From CAVXXD01 sp963765625 (GTDB lineage Bacteria > Actinomycetota > Geothermincolia > Geothermincolales > Geothermincolaceae): a stretch of DNA of 64,000 nucleotides. Below, piece by piece: positions 1 to 8,408 of the stretch (position 1 is the stretch's first letter; the number at the start of each line of letters is the position of its first letter). The notes beneath the pieces were generated by a model, which was not told the DNA's origin, did not search any database, and was given only the letters and a program-made list of their open reading frames with translations. Location: the NCBI GenBank assembly GCA_963765625.1, contig CAVXXD010000009.1, positions 186,001-250,000 on the forward strand, read 5' to 3'. The translations under genes and the position numbers were made by a program.

Positions 1-403
1 GCAAGTCGCTCTCGGCCAGCCAGTCGGGGTTGTCGGGGAAGGCGCCGAAGGCGGAGCTGGAAGAAGCGACCACCACGTGCCGGGCGCCGCAGGCCGCGGC
101 GGCGACCATGACGTTGCGGGCGCCGTTGACGTCGATGTCGTGCATTAGAGCGGTGTCGTGCAGGGGGTTCAATATGAAGGCCAGGTGGACCACGGTGTCC
201 ACCCGCTCGCGCTCGAACAACCCGGCCAGGGAGGCATCACGGACGTCCAGGCGGTGGAACTCCAGCTTCGGGGAGGCGTTGGGGCATTCCTTCAGGTCGA
301 GCCCGATCACCCTGGAGACCTTTTCGCTCCCGTCCAGGAAGCGCAGGAGCCGGGAACCTATATAACCCGAACAGCCTGTCACGACAACCACGGACATATC
401 CAT
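1..403 (-). CDS. NAD-dependent epimerase/dehydratase, N-terminal part
   Basis: The minus strand from 403 encodes an extended short-chain dehydrogenase (sugar epimerase/dehydratase type) that runs off the left edge, so only about 134 residues are visible. The N-terminus carries the dinucleotide-binding glycine motif TGCSGYIG, followed by VDTVVHLA and VVASSSSAFGA, the usual second and third landmarks of the Rossmann fold. The active-site YxxxK lies beyond the window. A GAGGGG Shine-Dalgarno sits about 6 bases before the ATG at 403; a second in-frame ATG at 397 is possible. The gene follows the CrtI-like gene in the same direction, separated by a 30-bp inverted repeat. Substrate cannot be told. 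Confidence 0.8.
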   Translation of the reverse strand, partial: MDMSVVVVTGCSGYIGSRLLRFLDGSEKVSRVIGLDLKECPNASPKLEFHRLDVRDASLAGLFERERVDTVVHLAFILNPLHDTALMHDIDVNGARNVMVAAAACGARHVVVASSSSAFGAFPDNPDWLAESDL

Positions 404-430
404 CACCCCTCGGTAAGAATCGTATCACGC

Positions 431-541
431 GATGGGGTCAGGTCTATCGTTTATTATTTTCTCCCAGATAATGGTAAATCCCGATTTTAGCGTATTGGTA
501 ATTTATGGATGAAAATAATAAACGATAGACCTGACCCCATC
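431..541. repeat. 30-bp perfect inverted repeat with 51-bp loop
   Basis: Bases 431-460 and 512-541 are exact reverse complements (30 of 30), with AT-rich inner arms and a GGGGTCAGGTCT outer part. The right arm overlaps the stop codon (540-542) of the CrtI-like gene. The outer motif GGGGTCAGG recurs in the hairpin at 3814-3841. This looks like a REP/MITE-type element that may also serve as a transcription stop between the two minus-strand genes; the terminator role is inference. Confidence 0.75.
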
Positions 542-1994
542 AGCCCAGGAGGTTGGAGACGTAGATGGCGCTGTTGGCGGCCTGCTCGGTCCCGACGCCG
601 CGGGCGCCGGCGTCGCAGCCGACCAGCATGAGGTCCTGGATGGGGGTGAGCACACCAGGTTTGTTCGCGCCCACCTGGCCGGGATATTGCCCCAGGCCGA
701 TGCACTCGCCGGTGGGCCGGCCGGTTACCCTGGCGACATGGTCGACGGAGTAGCGCTCCTTCCATACCACATGCTCCCTGAGCCTGGGGTAGAGCTGGTA
801 GAGGTAGTCCTCCACGCTGTCCAGGATCCGCTCGCAGTGGTCCAGGTTCTCCGGGGTTACCTGAGAGTTGCCCATGCCGCCGGCCAGCACCAAACAGCGT
901 CCCGGAGGCGCGGTGGAGGGGTCCCAGTCGGAGGGGATGATGATGGAGAATGGTGGCTCCTCGAATGTGCCCCCAGTCCACAGGAAATCCACTACGTTCT
1001 TACCCGGGATGTCGGGGGAGTACATCAGGGTGTTGCGGGGCAGACCGGGAAGCCTCCGGTCCAGGGCCAGCTTGATCATCAATCCGGCGTAGGACTCCCT
1101 GAGTCCCTTGACGCGGGAAACGTAGTCCGCCGGGAAATTCTGCTCGCCGGCCATCTCCACCGTCCGCTTGATACCGGCGTTTGAGACCACCAGGTCGGCG
1201 TCGATCACCTCGCCCGACTCCAGCTCGACGCCGCGAGCCTTGCCGCCGTCGACGATGACGCGTTTGACGGCCGTCCCCAGCCGCAGGTCTCCGTTGAAGG
1301 CAATGAACCTGCGGCTGTAAGTCCCGGGTATCTGCCGTACCCCTCCCTGCGGAACGCCCATGGTCCCTTTACGGTAGGAATTGACCAGGCACCACATCAT
1401 CTCGCCCGCGCTGCCTTCGGTGTAAGGGACCACCAGGGCGATCAGCGAGAGGCTGGCCATCAGCCGGTGGAGCTCTTCGTCGTCGGTGAACCTGGAGATG
1501 AAATCGTAAAAGGTCATATCGTCGATGGAGGCGATGAAGTTCTCGTCCACCACGGCGATCCTGATCATGGTCCTCAGCAACTCCGGTATCCCGTAGTTCC
1601 TGAGTGTGGTCGCCAGCGTGTTGACGATGGAAGGCCGGAGAGCCCCTTTGAGGTAGGCGATGCCTCCGAACGGCCCCGCGGTGTACAGCGATTGCGGGAC
1701 CAGAAAGCTGCTTTTCTTTTTCCCGCCCTTCTGCGCCGTGGCGAAGGGGTCCCGCACGATCCACTTCAGGTCTCCCCCGACCTTGTCGTTGATGGCGCCG
1801 AGCGGCCCCCTGCGGCCCTGCGAGAACACGTGGAAGGCAGCATCCACCACGAAGCCGTCCCGGGAGTAGCTGGAGCACTTGCCCCCGACGAAACCGTTCT
1901 TCTCAACCACCGTAACCCGGTAGCCCCGGGATTGGAGGATGGCGCCAAGGCCCATCCCACCGATCCCGGCTCCGATTATCAGGACACTCTTCAC
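540..1994 (-). CDS. CrtI-like FAD-dependent oxidoreductase (module A)
   Basis: 484-residue phytoene-desaturase-family flavoprotein. The N-terminal FAD/NAD Rossmann motif is GAGIGGMGLGAILQSRG, followed by VVEKNGFVGGKCSSY; the C-terminus carries the family's second FAD motif around LMLVGCDAGARGVGTEQAA. The start is a GTG at 1994 with AAGGAGGT just upstream. Family members desaturate, isomerise or saturate polyene or isoprenoid chains; the substrate here is not known. It lies 15 bases after the GlcD-like gene 2010-3698 and is clearly homologous over its full length to 3855-5321, as part of a tandem duplication. No carotenoid prenyltransferases or synthases are visible nearby, so a true phytoene desaturase is not implied. 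Confidence 0.85.
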   Translation of the reverse strand: MKSVLIIGAGIGGMGLGAILQSRGYRVTVVEKNGFVGGKCSSYSRDGFVVDAAFHVFSQGRRGPLGAINDKVGGDLKWIVRDPFATAQKGGKKKSSFLVPQSLYTAGPFGGIAYLKGALRPSIVNTLATTLRNYGIPELLRTMIRIAVVDENFIASIDDMTFYDFISRFTDDEELHRLMASLSLIALVVPYTEGSAGEMMWCLVNSYRKGTMGVPQGGVRQIPGTYSRRFIAFNGDLRLGTAVKRVIVDGGKARGVELESGEVIDADLVVSNAGIKRTVEMAGEQNFPADYVSRVKGLRESYAGLMIKLALDRRLPGLPRNTLMYSPDIPGKNVVDFLWTGGTFEEPPFSIIIPSDWDPSTAPPGRCLVLAGGMGNSQVTPENLDHCERILDSVEDYLYQLYPRLREHVVWKERYSVDHVARVTGRPTGECIGLGQYPGQVGANKPGVLTPIQDLMLVGCDAGARGVGTEQAANSAIYVSNLLG

Positions 1995-2009
1995 GTTACC
2001 TCCTTGGGG

Positions 2010-3698
2010 TCAGTCGGGCGGCCCGTCCTCTCCCCAGGCCAGTTTGCCGGCGATGTCGAGAAGGCCCTGCGCCAGCTCCGGTCCGACCGGCAGCGTCTGG
2101 CCTTCCTCCGGCTCCTGGACATAGAGGTAATCCTCGGCGCTGCCCGCGGGGTCGATGCTCCTGGCCCAGGCCTTCTGCCATCGCGGATAGCCGGCTATAG
2201 CCGGGCCAAAGAGCTCGCGCAGCAGAGGATTGGTCATGCCGGACTCCATGCACCTCTGGGTCTGCAGAATAGTGAATTCCATCTCCACGGGCACGATGGC
2301 CGAGGCCTGCTTGTAGTCACGGTGGTCGAACTCCATGGGCTCCTCGTAGTGGCTGCAGCACCCTTCCTCCATCAGGAAGTGGATGCCCGAGTCGGAGCCG
2401 TCGTCGAGGATGCTGCCCTGGTCGATATACTTGCGCTTGATGTCCTCCCCCATAGGCGACATAAGCACCATGGAATGGTGGGACTCGTCCTGGCCGTAGG
2501 CGGTGATGAACATGCCGGCGGGACGGAAGAATATGGGATAGGACGAACCCAGCATGAAAGTCCAGAAAACCATCTCCCCCATGCCGATCATATCCATGTC
2601 CACCACGATGCCGCGATGCTTCAATACCTCCTCCTTGATCACCGACTCCTGCCAGTCCAGTTCCTCCGGCGAGTCGGTCACCAGAATCTCCAGGAAGATA
2701 TGGTTGAATTCGTGGATGAGCTTTTTAAGCATCTTCGCCCTTTTCCAGCTGTCGTGGTGAAGAAGATGGGGTATGGCCAGGCCCAGCAGCGAGCCCATGC
2801 CCGGCTTGAAGGCGTTGTACCCCACGCCCTCCACGGTAATGGCCTGAGTGGCGTCGGCCATGGCCATGCGGTTCGGGAAGAAGAGGCCCAGCACCTTGCA
2901 GTTGGGTGGGATGGGCAGCTCGGTGTCGTACATCAGGCCCGCCGGCTCCGGCACCGGCTGGCAGGGCCAGTTGTAGAGCTTCAGGGCGCACTTGGTGAAG
3001 ACGCCGTTGCCCCCGAAGGCCCCCAGGCGGCCGCGCAGCACACCGCGCAGTGAGGGGCCGGGGCCGTCCCCGGAGAACCACTCACCGCTGGAGCCCAGGC
3101 TGCCCAGGCGGACGATCTCGCCGTCCGGCATCACCCATTCCACCCCCAGCAGGTTGCGGGAGCTCCAGTTCATGTAGGTGCCGTCGGGGGCGCACCCCAC
3201 GCAGGAGGTGGCACTGGCCAGGGGTGAGGAAGCCGCCCCCGAGGAGACGATGTGGGTGTGCAGGCCCCGGCGCATGACCTCGGCGATGATCTGGCCGCCG
3301 ATGGCGTGGGGCTCCACCACCATGTACATGTTCTTCTCGTCGATCTCCAGGATGCGGTCCATGCGCCGCAGCTCGATCTGGACGACGTTGCCGGAGCGCG
3401 GACCGGAAAGGGCCCCCCACCCCGTGCAGATGGCCTTGAACTTCAGGCCGTGGCGGTTGCATGCCTTGACCACCGCCTGGACTTCCTCCGTGGAAGCGGG
3501 CAGCACCACCGCGATGGGGCGGTGCACCCACATCTCCGGCCCCTCGTTCCAGAGGGGCTGCCAGGCGTAGCCATCCAGCACCGCGGGCTCCCGGGTGATG
3601 TAGGCGGGGCCGACGATGTTCTCGAGTTCGCGGTAGGCTTGATCGGAGATCGGGTCTGAAAGCAGGTAGTCTTTGACCGGCGGAATCTTCATCTTCAC
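2010..3698 (-). CDS. GlcD-like FAD-binding oxidoreductase (module A)
   Basis: 562-residue protein of the VAO/PCMH flavoprotein family (FAD-linked oxidases such as GlcD). An N-terminal PCMH domain is recognisable from RPIAVVLPASTEEVQAVVKA and the FAD-contact stretch SSGAASSPLASATS, with LLGVEWVMPDGEIVRLGS after it; the C-terminal half is the substrate domain. An ATG at 3698 is preceded by GGAGGTGTGTG. It is the upstream partner of the CrtI-like gene at 540-1994 and the paralogue of 5400-7109; the two proteins share long identical blocks such as the stretch around YGQDESHHSMVLMSPMGED. Oxidation of a hydroxy-acid or an alkyl/isoprenoid substrate is possible; the specificity cannot be read. Confidence 0.85.
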   Translation of the reverse strand: MKMKIPPVKDYLLSDPISDQAYRELENIVGPAYITREPAVLDGYAWQPLWNEGPEMWVHRPIAVVLPASTEEVQAVVKACNRHGLKFKAICTGWGALSGPRSGNVVQIELRRMDRILEIDEKNMYMVVEPHAIGGQIIAEVMRRGLHTHIVSSGAASSPLASATSCVGCAPDGTYMNWSSRNLLGVEWVMPDGEIVRLGSLGSSGEWFSGDGPGPSLRGVLRGRLGAFGGNGVFTKCALKLYNWPCQPVPEPAGLMYDTELPIPPNCKVLGLFFPNRMAMADATQAITVEGVGYNAFKPGMGSLLGLAIPHLLHHDSWKRAKMLKKLIHEFNHIFLEILVTDSPEELDWQESVIKEEVLKHRGIVVDMDMIGMGEMVFWTFMLGSSYPIFFRPAGMFITAYGQDESHHSMVLMSPMGEDIKRKYIDQGSILDDGSDSGIHFLMEEGCCSHYEEPMEFDHRDYKQASAIVPVEMEFTILQTQRCMESGMTNPLLRELFGPAIAGYPRWQKAWARSIDPAGSAEDYLYVQEPEEGQTLPVGPELAQGLLDIAGKLAWGEDGPPD

Positions 3699-3813
3699 AC
3701 ACCTCCGTTATTGTTTTCAAAGAAAGCGGGGGCTTCCTTTGTCCGGTAAGGTGCTGCGATGTGATGCTGAAACGCATGATGCGGTACTGGGAACGTGATG
3801 TTAACAGGTGATG

Positions 3814-3841
3814 GTGCCTGACCCCGGAAGAGGCCAGGCAC
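3814..3841. repeat. REP-like hairpin
   Basis: GTGCCTG (3814-3820) and CAGGCAC (3835-3841) form a 7-bp stem just downstream of the CrtI-like gene 3855-5321 in the minus direction. Reading the minus strand, the sequence GGGGTCAGGCACC matches the outer end of the repeat at 431-541 (GGGGTCAGGTCT). It could be a REP unit, a weak terminator, or both. Confidence 0.5.
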
Positions 3842-3854
3842 GATTCACTTTATG

Positions 3855-5321
3855 TCAACCTAGAAGATTGCTGACGTAGATGGCGCTGTTGGCGGCCTGC
3901 TCGGTCCCGACGCCGCGGGCGCCGGCGTCGCAGCCGACCAGCATGAGGTCTTCGATGGGTGTTAGCACGCTGGGCTTCTTCGCGCCCACCTGGTCGGGGA
4001 ACTGCCCCAGGCCGATGCACTCGCCGGTGGGCCGGCCGGTCACCTTGGCCACGTGGTCGATGGAGTAGCGCTCCTTCCAGATCACGTGTTGCTCGAGGTC
4101 CGGGTAAAGCTCGTACAGGAAGCTCTCCACGTTGTCCATGACCCTGTCGCAGTGGTCGAGGTTCTCCGGCGTGACCGCGGAGTGGCCCATGCCTCCCGCC
4201 AGCACCAGGCAACGGCCCGGGGGCGCGTTGGAGGGGTCCCAGTCGGAGGGCATGACCATGCAGAAGGGAGGATCCTCGGCTATGCCGCGCTCCCACAGAA
4301 AGTCGACCATGTGCTCCCCTTTGGTGGCCGGGACGTAGAGCTGGGTCAGCCGGGGCAGGCTGGGAAGCCTCTGGTCCAGGGCCAGCTTGATCATCAAGGC
4401 GGCGTAGGACTCCCTCAGCCCCTTGACGTAGGAGACGTACTCGGCGGGGAAGTTGCCCTCCCCGGTCAGCTCCACCGTCCGCTTGATGCCGGCGTTGGAG
4501 ACGACCAGGTCGGCGTTGATAACCTCGCCCGACTCGAGTTCGACACCACGCGCCTTGCCGTCGTCCACGATGATGCGCTTGACCGCCGCCCCCAGCCGCA
4601 GGTCCCCCTCGAAATGGATGAACCGCTGCTTGTAGGAATTAGGTATCTGCCGCACCCCTCCCTGCGGAACCCCCATGGTCCCTTTCTTGTAGGAATGGAC
4701 CAGGCACCACAACAGCTCGCCCGCGCTGCCCTCGGTGTAAGGGACCACGAAGGAGATGAGCGAGAGGTTGGCCATCAGCCGGTGGATGGTGTCGTCGTCG
4801 GTGAAGGTGGAAAGGAAGTCGAAGAGGGTCATGTGATCGAGGGAGGCGATGAAGGTCTCGTCCACCAGAGCGATCTTGACCATGGTATCGATAAGCTCCC
4901 TGATCCCGTGGTTCTTTAAGGTGATGCGCAGGGTCTTGATGATGGAAGGCCGGATGGCGCCCTTGAGGAAGCCCCAGGCTCCAACGGGCCCGACGGTGTA
5001 CAGCGACTGCGGCAGGGGAAATATCCCTTTCCGGCCCTTGCCGATGCGCGCCGTGGCGAAGGGGTCGTGCACGATCCACTTCAGGTCTCCCCCGACCTTG
5101 TCGGTGATGGCGCCGTGCGGCCCCTTGCGCCCCTGCGAGAAGATGTGGAAGGCAGCGTCCACCACGAAGCCGTCCTTGTCGTAGCTCGAGCATTTTCCTC
5201 CGACGAAGTGGTTTTTCTCCACCACCGTCACCTGGTAACCCCGGGACTGGAGAATGGCGCCAAGGCCCATTCCACCAATACCGGCTCCGACGATCAGGAC
5301 GTTCTTCTTGCCATTACTCAT
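3855..5321 (-). CDS. CrtI-like FAD-dependent oxidoreductase (module B)
   Basis: 488 residues, with the same architecture as 540-1994: FAD motif GAGIGGMGLGAILQSRG, the signature GGKCSSYDKDGFVVDAAFH, and C-terminal VGCDAGARGVGTEQAANSA. ATG at 5321 follows GGAGGTGTTGT. Gene length and order relative to its GlcD-like partner are the same as in module A, and the protein aligns end to end without large gaps, so this is a duplicated unit that has since diverged rather than a recent copy. The substrate is unknown; electron exchange with the neighbouring flavin and Fe-S proteins is an inference from the operon. Confidence 0.85.
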   Translation of the reverse strand: MSNGKKNVLIVGAGIGGMGLGAILQSRGYQVTVVEKNHFVGGKCSSYDKDGFVVDAAFHIFSQGRKGPHGAITDKVGGDLKWIVHDPFATARIGKGRKGIFPLPQSLYTVGPVGAWGFLKGAIRPSIIKTLRITLKNHGIRELIDTMVKIALVDETFIASLDHMTLFDFLSTFTDDDTIHRLMANLSLISFVVPYTEGSAGELLWCLVHSYKKGTMGVPQGGVRQIPNSYKQRFIHFEGDLRLGAAVKRIIVDDGKARGVELESGEVINADLVVSNAGIKRTVELTGEGNFPAEYVSYVKGLRESYAALMIKLALDQRLPSLPRLTQLYVPATKGEHMVDFLWERGIAEDPPFCMVMPSDWDPSNAPPGRCLVLAGGMGHSAVTPENLDHCDRVMDNVESFLYELYPDLEQHVIWKERYSIDHVAKVTGRPTGECIGLGQFPDQVGAKKPSVLTPIEDLMLVGCDAGARGVGTEQAANSAIYVSNLLG

Positions 5322-5399
5322 ACAACACCTCCATATCCTTGAAGCGTGTCAGCAACGGACATTGTGAGCACTGCCTCCCTGTTTTTCCTGCGTATTCTG

Positions 5400-7109
5400 C
5401 TATATCATGTCCGGCGGGCCGTCGTCGGTCCACCTGGCGGCCTTGGCCATGTCCATGACCTTCTTGAGCACTTCCGGCTCGAGCGACAGGCCCTTGCCGG
5501 GGGTGGGCTCAGCGGCGTAATAGAAGTCGTCGACCATGCCGTCCGGGTTGATGCTCCGCGCCCAGGCCTTCTGCCATTTCTGGTAATTGGCAATGGTCGG
5601 GCCGTACAGATTCCGGATGTCGGGAGCGGTGTTACCCGGCTCCATGCAGCGGCTGATCTGCAGGATGTTGAACTCGGTCTCGATAGGCATGATCGCGCTG
5701 GCCTGCTTCTTGCTGCGGTGGTCGAACTCGATGGGCTCCTCGTAATGGCTGACGGTTGAGTCCTCCATCATGAAGTGGATGCCGGAGTCGGAGCCGTCGT
5801 CGAGGATCTCGCCCTTCTCGATGTACTTGCGCTTGATGTCCTCGCCCATGGGGGACATCAGCACCATGGAGTGGTGGGACTCGTCCTGGCCGTAGGCGGT
5901 GATGAACATGCCGGCGGGGCGGAAGAAGATGGGGTAGGAGGAGGCCAGCATGAAGGTCCAGAAGGCGAATTCGGAGAAGCCCAGGGGGCCCATGTCGATG
6001 ACGATGCCGCCGTGCTTGGTGACTTCTTCCTTGATGACCGACTCCTGCCAGTCCAGTTCCTCGGGGGAGTCGCAGGCCAGTATCTCCATGAAGATATGGT
6101 TGAACTCGTGGATGAGCCGCTTTAAGCCCTTGGACTTCTTCCAAGCCTCCCGGTGCAGCAGGTGCGGTATGGCGATGCCCAGCATCGAGCCCATGCCCGG
6201 CTTGAAGGCGTTATACCCTACGCCCTCCACCGTGATGGCCTGGGTGGCGTCGGCCATGGCCATGCGGTTGGGGAAGAAGAGGGTGAGCACCTTGCAGTTG
6301 GGGGGCAGCTCGAGCTCGGTGTCGTACAGCAGGCCCTCGGGCTCCGGCACCGGCTGGCAGGGCCAGTTGTAGATCTTCAGGGCTACCTTGGTGAAGACGC
6401 CGTTGCCGCCCATGGCGCCCAGGCGTCCGCGCAGCACGCCGCGGAGCGAGGGGCCGGGGCCGTCGCCCGAGAACCACTCGCCGGTGGAGCCGAGGCTGCC
6501 CAGGCGGACGATCTCGCCGTCCGGCAGGACCCATTCCACGCCCAGTATGTTGCGGGGGCTCCAGTTCATATAAGTGCCGTCGGGAGCGGTGCCGCAGAAG
6601 GAGGTGGCGCTGGCCAGCGGCGAGGAAGCCGCTCCCGAGGAGACGATGTGGCAGTGGAAGCCGCGAGCCATGCACTCGGCGATGATCTGGCCGCCGATGG
6701 CGTGGGGCTCGACTACGATGTACTGGTTCTTCTCGTCGATCTCGATGATCTTGTCCATGCGGCGGAGCTCGATGAGGATCTCGTTCTCCACCTTGCAACC
6801 CGCGAAGACGCCCCAGCCGGTGCAGAAGGCCTTGTAGCGGATCTTGTTCTTATTGCAGCAGCGGACGATGGCCTGAACCTCTTCGGTATTGGCGGGCAGC
6901 ACCACGGCGATGGGGCGTTGGAGGTACATCTCCGGCCCCTTGTTCCACAGGGGCTGCCAGGCATAGCCGTCCAGCACCGCGGGCTCCCGGGTGATGAACT
7001 CGGAGCCGACGATAGCCTCCAGTTCCTTGTAGTATTCGTCCTTGATGGGTTCTCCGATCAGGTAATTACTGTAATCGCAGGAATCGGGCATAACATCCGC
7101 CATGCTCAT
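5400..7109 (-). CDS. GlcD-like FAD-binding oxidoreductase (module B)
   Basis: 569-residue VAO/PCMH flavoprotein, paralogue of 2010-3698. The FAD-binding half contains RPIAVVLPANTEEVQAIV, SSGAASSPLASATSFCG and ILGVEWVLPDGEIVRLGS. Its ATG at 7109 overlaps the stop of the upstream Fe-S gene by four bases (ATGA), the classic sign of translational coupling, so this oxidase and the CCG protein are probably made together. GlcD-type subunits normally pass electrons from FAD to a GlcF-type Fe-S subunit, which fits the order seen here. The C-terminus ends GPPDMI where module A ends GPPD. Substrate unknown. Confidence 0.86.
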   Translation of the reverse strand: MSMADVMPDSCDYSNYLIGEPIKDEYYKELEAIVGSEFITREPAVLDGYAWQPLWNKGPEMYLQRPIAVVLPANTEEVQAIVRCCNKNKIRYKAFCTGWGVFAGCKVENEILIELRRMDKIIEIDEKNQYIVVEPHAIGGQIIAECMARGFHCHIVSSGAASSPLASATSFCGTAPDGTYMNWSPRNILGVEWVLPDGEIVRLGSLGSTGEWFSGDGPGPSLRGVLRGRLGAMGGNGVFTKVALKIYNWPCQPVPEPEGLLYDTELELPPNCKVLTLFFPNRMAMADATQAITVEGVGYNAFKPGMGSMLGIAIPHLLHREAWKKSKGLKRLIHEFNHIFMEILACDSPEELDWQESVIKEEVTKHGGIVIDMGPLGFSEFAFWTFMLASSYPIFFRPAGMFITAYGQDESHHSMVLMSPMGEDIKRKYIEKGEILDDGSDSGIHFMMEDSTVSHYEEPIEFDHRSKKQASAIMPIETEFNILQISRCMEPGNTAPDIRNLYGPTIANYQKWQKAWARSINPDGMVDDFYYAAEPTPGKGLSLEPEVLKKVMDMAKAARWTDDGPPDMI

Positions 7110-8230
7110 TCACCTCCCCTTGTGCCGGCCAGTATCCCGGTGGACTGCCCCGCCGATTCCATGACCATGTCCAGTACGTCGTAGACCGGGAAGCTCTCGC
7201 CGGCCTCGTCCAGGGCCTCCCGGAAGGTGGCCACGCACCAGGGGCAGGAGGTCAGCATGGCCTCGGCGCCGGTGGCGCGGGCTTCCTCGATACGCTCCAT
7301 GGCGGTCCAGTTGCAGAACTCGGGGTCGGACTCGTAGACGCCTCCGCCGGCGCCGCAGCACCAGGACCACTGGCGGCGGCGTTCCATCTCCACCAGCTCC
7401 ATGCCGGGGATGGCGGCGATCAGTTCGCGGGGCTGGTCGTAGACGCCGTTGGAGCCCTTGCGCTGCATGTCCACGCGGCGTATGACCTTGTCGCCCTTCC
7501 AGGCGGGGATGAACGGCTCGCTCATGCGTCCCAGGTGGCAGGGGTCGTGCCAGGTCACCAGCATGGGGACCTCGGAGCGGAGGGGCAACCGGCCCTCTTT
7601 GACCAGCTGCAGGGCCACCTGGTCGGCGTGGAGCACCTCCACCGGCAGGGTCTTGCCCATGCGCGGGTAGAGGTAGCGGAAGTGGGAGTAGCCGTCGGCG
7701 CAGGGGGTGACCAGCATCCGTGCCCCGGAGGCCTTGACGCGGGAGAGCATGTCGTCGGCGAAGTTCTCGGCCTCGCCCCGGAAGCCCATCTCGTAGGCCC
7801 GCCCGCCGCAGCAGGACTCGCCCGCTCCGGCGATGCCCACGTCGTAGCCGGCCCGGGTCAGCATCTCCACGGTTCCCCGCAGGGTCGGCCAGAGCGATTC
7901 GTCGTAGGAGTAGCGGCAGCCGGCGTGAAATAGCACGTCGCACTTCTCGTTATCGATGTTTTTGACCTTGAGGCCCTCGGCCCAGTCGCCTCTTTTCTCC
8001 TTGGGCTCGCCCAGGGTGTTGTTCTCCTTTTTCAAAGCGTCGATGATCATGATGTGCTCGGGCAGCAGTTTGCCCTGCTCGACGCAGGTGCTGCGGAGCT
8101 CCAGCAGTACCTCGGTCAGGTCGATGTCGTCGCGGTAGACCTTGCAAGCCACGTCGCACGATCCGCACATCTGGCACTTGTAGATGATCTCGGCGATGTT
8201 GTCGTTCAGCTCACTGCGGCCCTTGACCAT
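7106..8230 (-). CDS. CCG-domain Fe-S protein, GlcF/HdrD-like, main part
   Basis: About 374 residues. Near the N-terminus CQMCGSCDVACKV is a [4Fe-4S] ferredoxin motif (CxxCxxCxxxC). Two CCG domains follow: HAGCRYS with SCCGGRAYEM, and WHDPCHLGRMSEP with SWCCGAGGGVYESD and LTSCPWC. These are typical of the Fe-S partner of glycolate oxidase (GlcF) and heterodisulfide reductase HdrD. An in-frame ATG at 8230 or a TTG at 8236 could start it. The first ferredoxin motif expected of the family lies in another frame in the overlapping small ORF 8211-8405, so this is probably the major part of one protein split by a frameshift, or a translationally coupled pair. Role: electron transfer for the adjacent FAD oxidases. 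Confidence 0.85.
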   Translation of the reverse strand: MVKGRSELNDNIAEIIYKCQMCGSCDVACKVYRDDIDLTEVLLELRSTCVEQGKLLPEHIMIIDALKKENNTLGEPKEKRGDWAEGLKVKNIDNEKCDVLFHAGCRYSYDESLWPTLRGTVEMLTRAGYDVGIAGAGESCCGGRAYEMGFRGEAENFADDMLSRVKASGARMLVTPCADGYSHFRYLYPRMGKTLPVEVLHADQVALQLVKEGRLPLRSEVPMLVTWHDPCHLGRMSEPFIPAWKGDKVIRRVDMQRKGSNGVYDQPRELIAAIPGMELVEMERRRQWSWCCGAGGGVYESDPEFCNWTAMERIEEARATGAEAMLTSCPWCVATFREALDEAGESFPVYDVLDMVMESAGQSTGILAGTRGGE

Positions 8231-8405
8231 GGACAAGCCCCATGAGCATCTTGCCGCCGCCCGAATAGGCGTGGATGTCGTAACGGGTGATGGAGGGGCA
8301 GTTCTTGGCGAAGCGCCAGCTCCTCATCTGGTTGAAGGGGACCCACTTGCATGACGCGCAGCGGGAGCAACCCTCCATGTCGCGTTCGTAATCTTTGAGC
8401 GCCAT
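8211..8405 (-). CDS. Fe-S N-terminal piece of the CCG protein (frame-shifted)
   Basis: 64 residues containing CSRCASCKW and, 16 residues on, NCPSI, the N-terminal [4Fe-4S] motif of GlcF/HdrD-like proteins, then DIHAYSGGGKMLMG. Family members continue straight from this glycine-rich stretch into the second ferredoxin motif. Here that continuation is in the next frame and overlaps by about 20-26 bases: at GGGGCTTGTCCATGG, removing one base gives GL-SMVKG and a seamless protein. It starts 3 bases after the upstream FAD oxidase ends. Alternatives are a sequencing error, a natural mutation, or a genuine two-gene or frameshifted arrangement. Confidence 0.7.
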   Translation of the reverse strand: MALKDYERDMEGCSRCASCKWVPFNQMRSWRFAKNCPSITRYDIHAYSGGGKMLMGLVHGQGPQ

Positions 8406-8408
8406 AGT

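Noticed and set aside
1467..3053. Long plus-strand open frame opposite the CrtI/GlcD-like genes
   Set aside because: It is antisense to two clear flavoprotein genes, has no family resemblance, and is typical of high-GC mirror frames.
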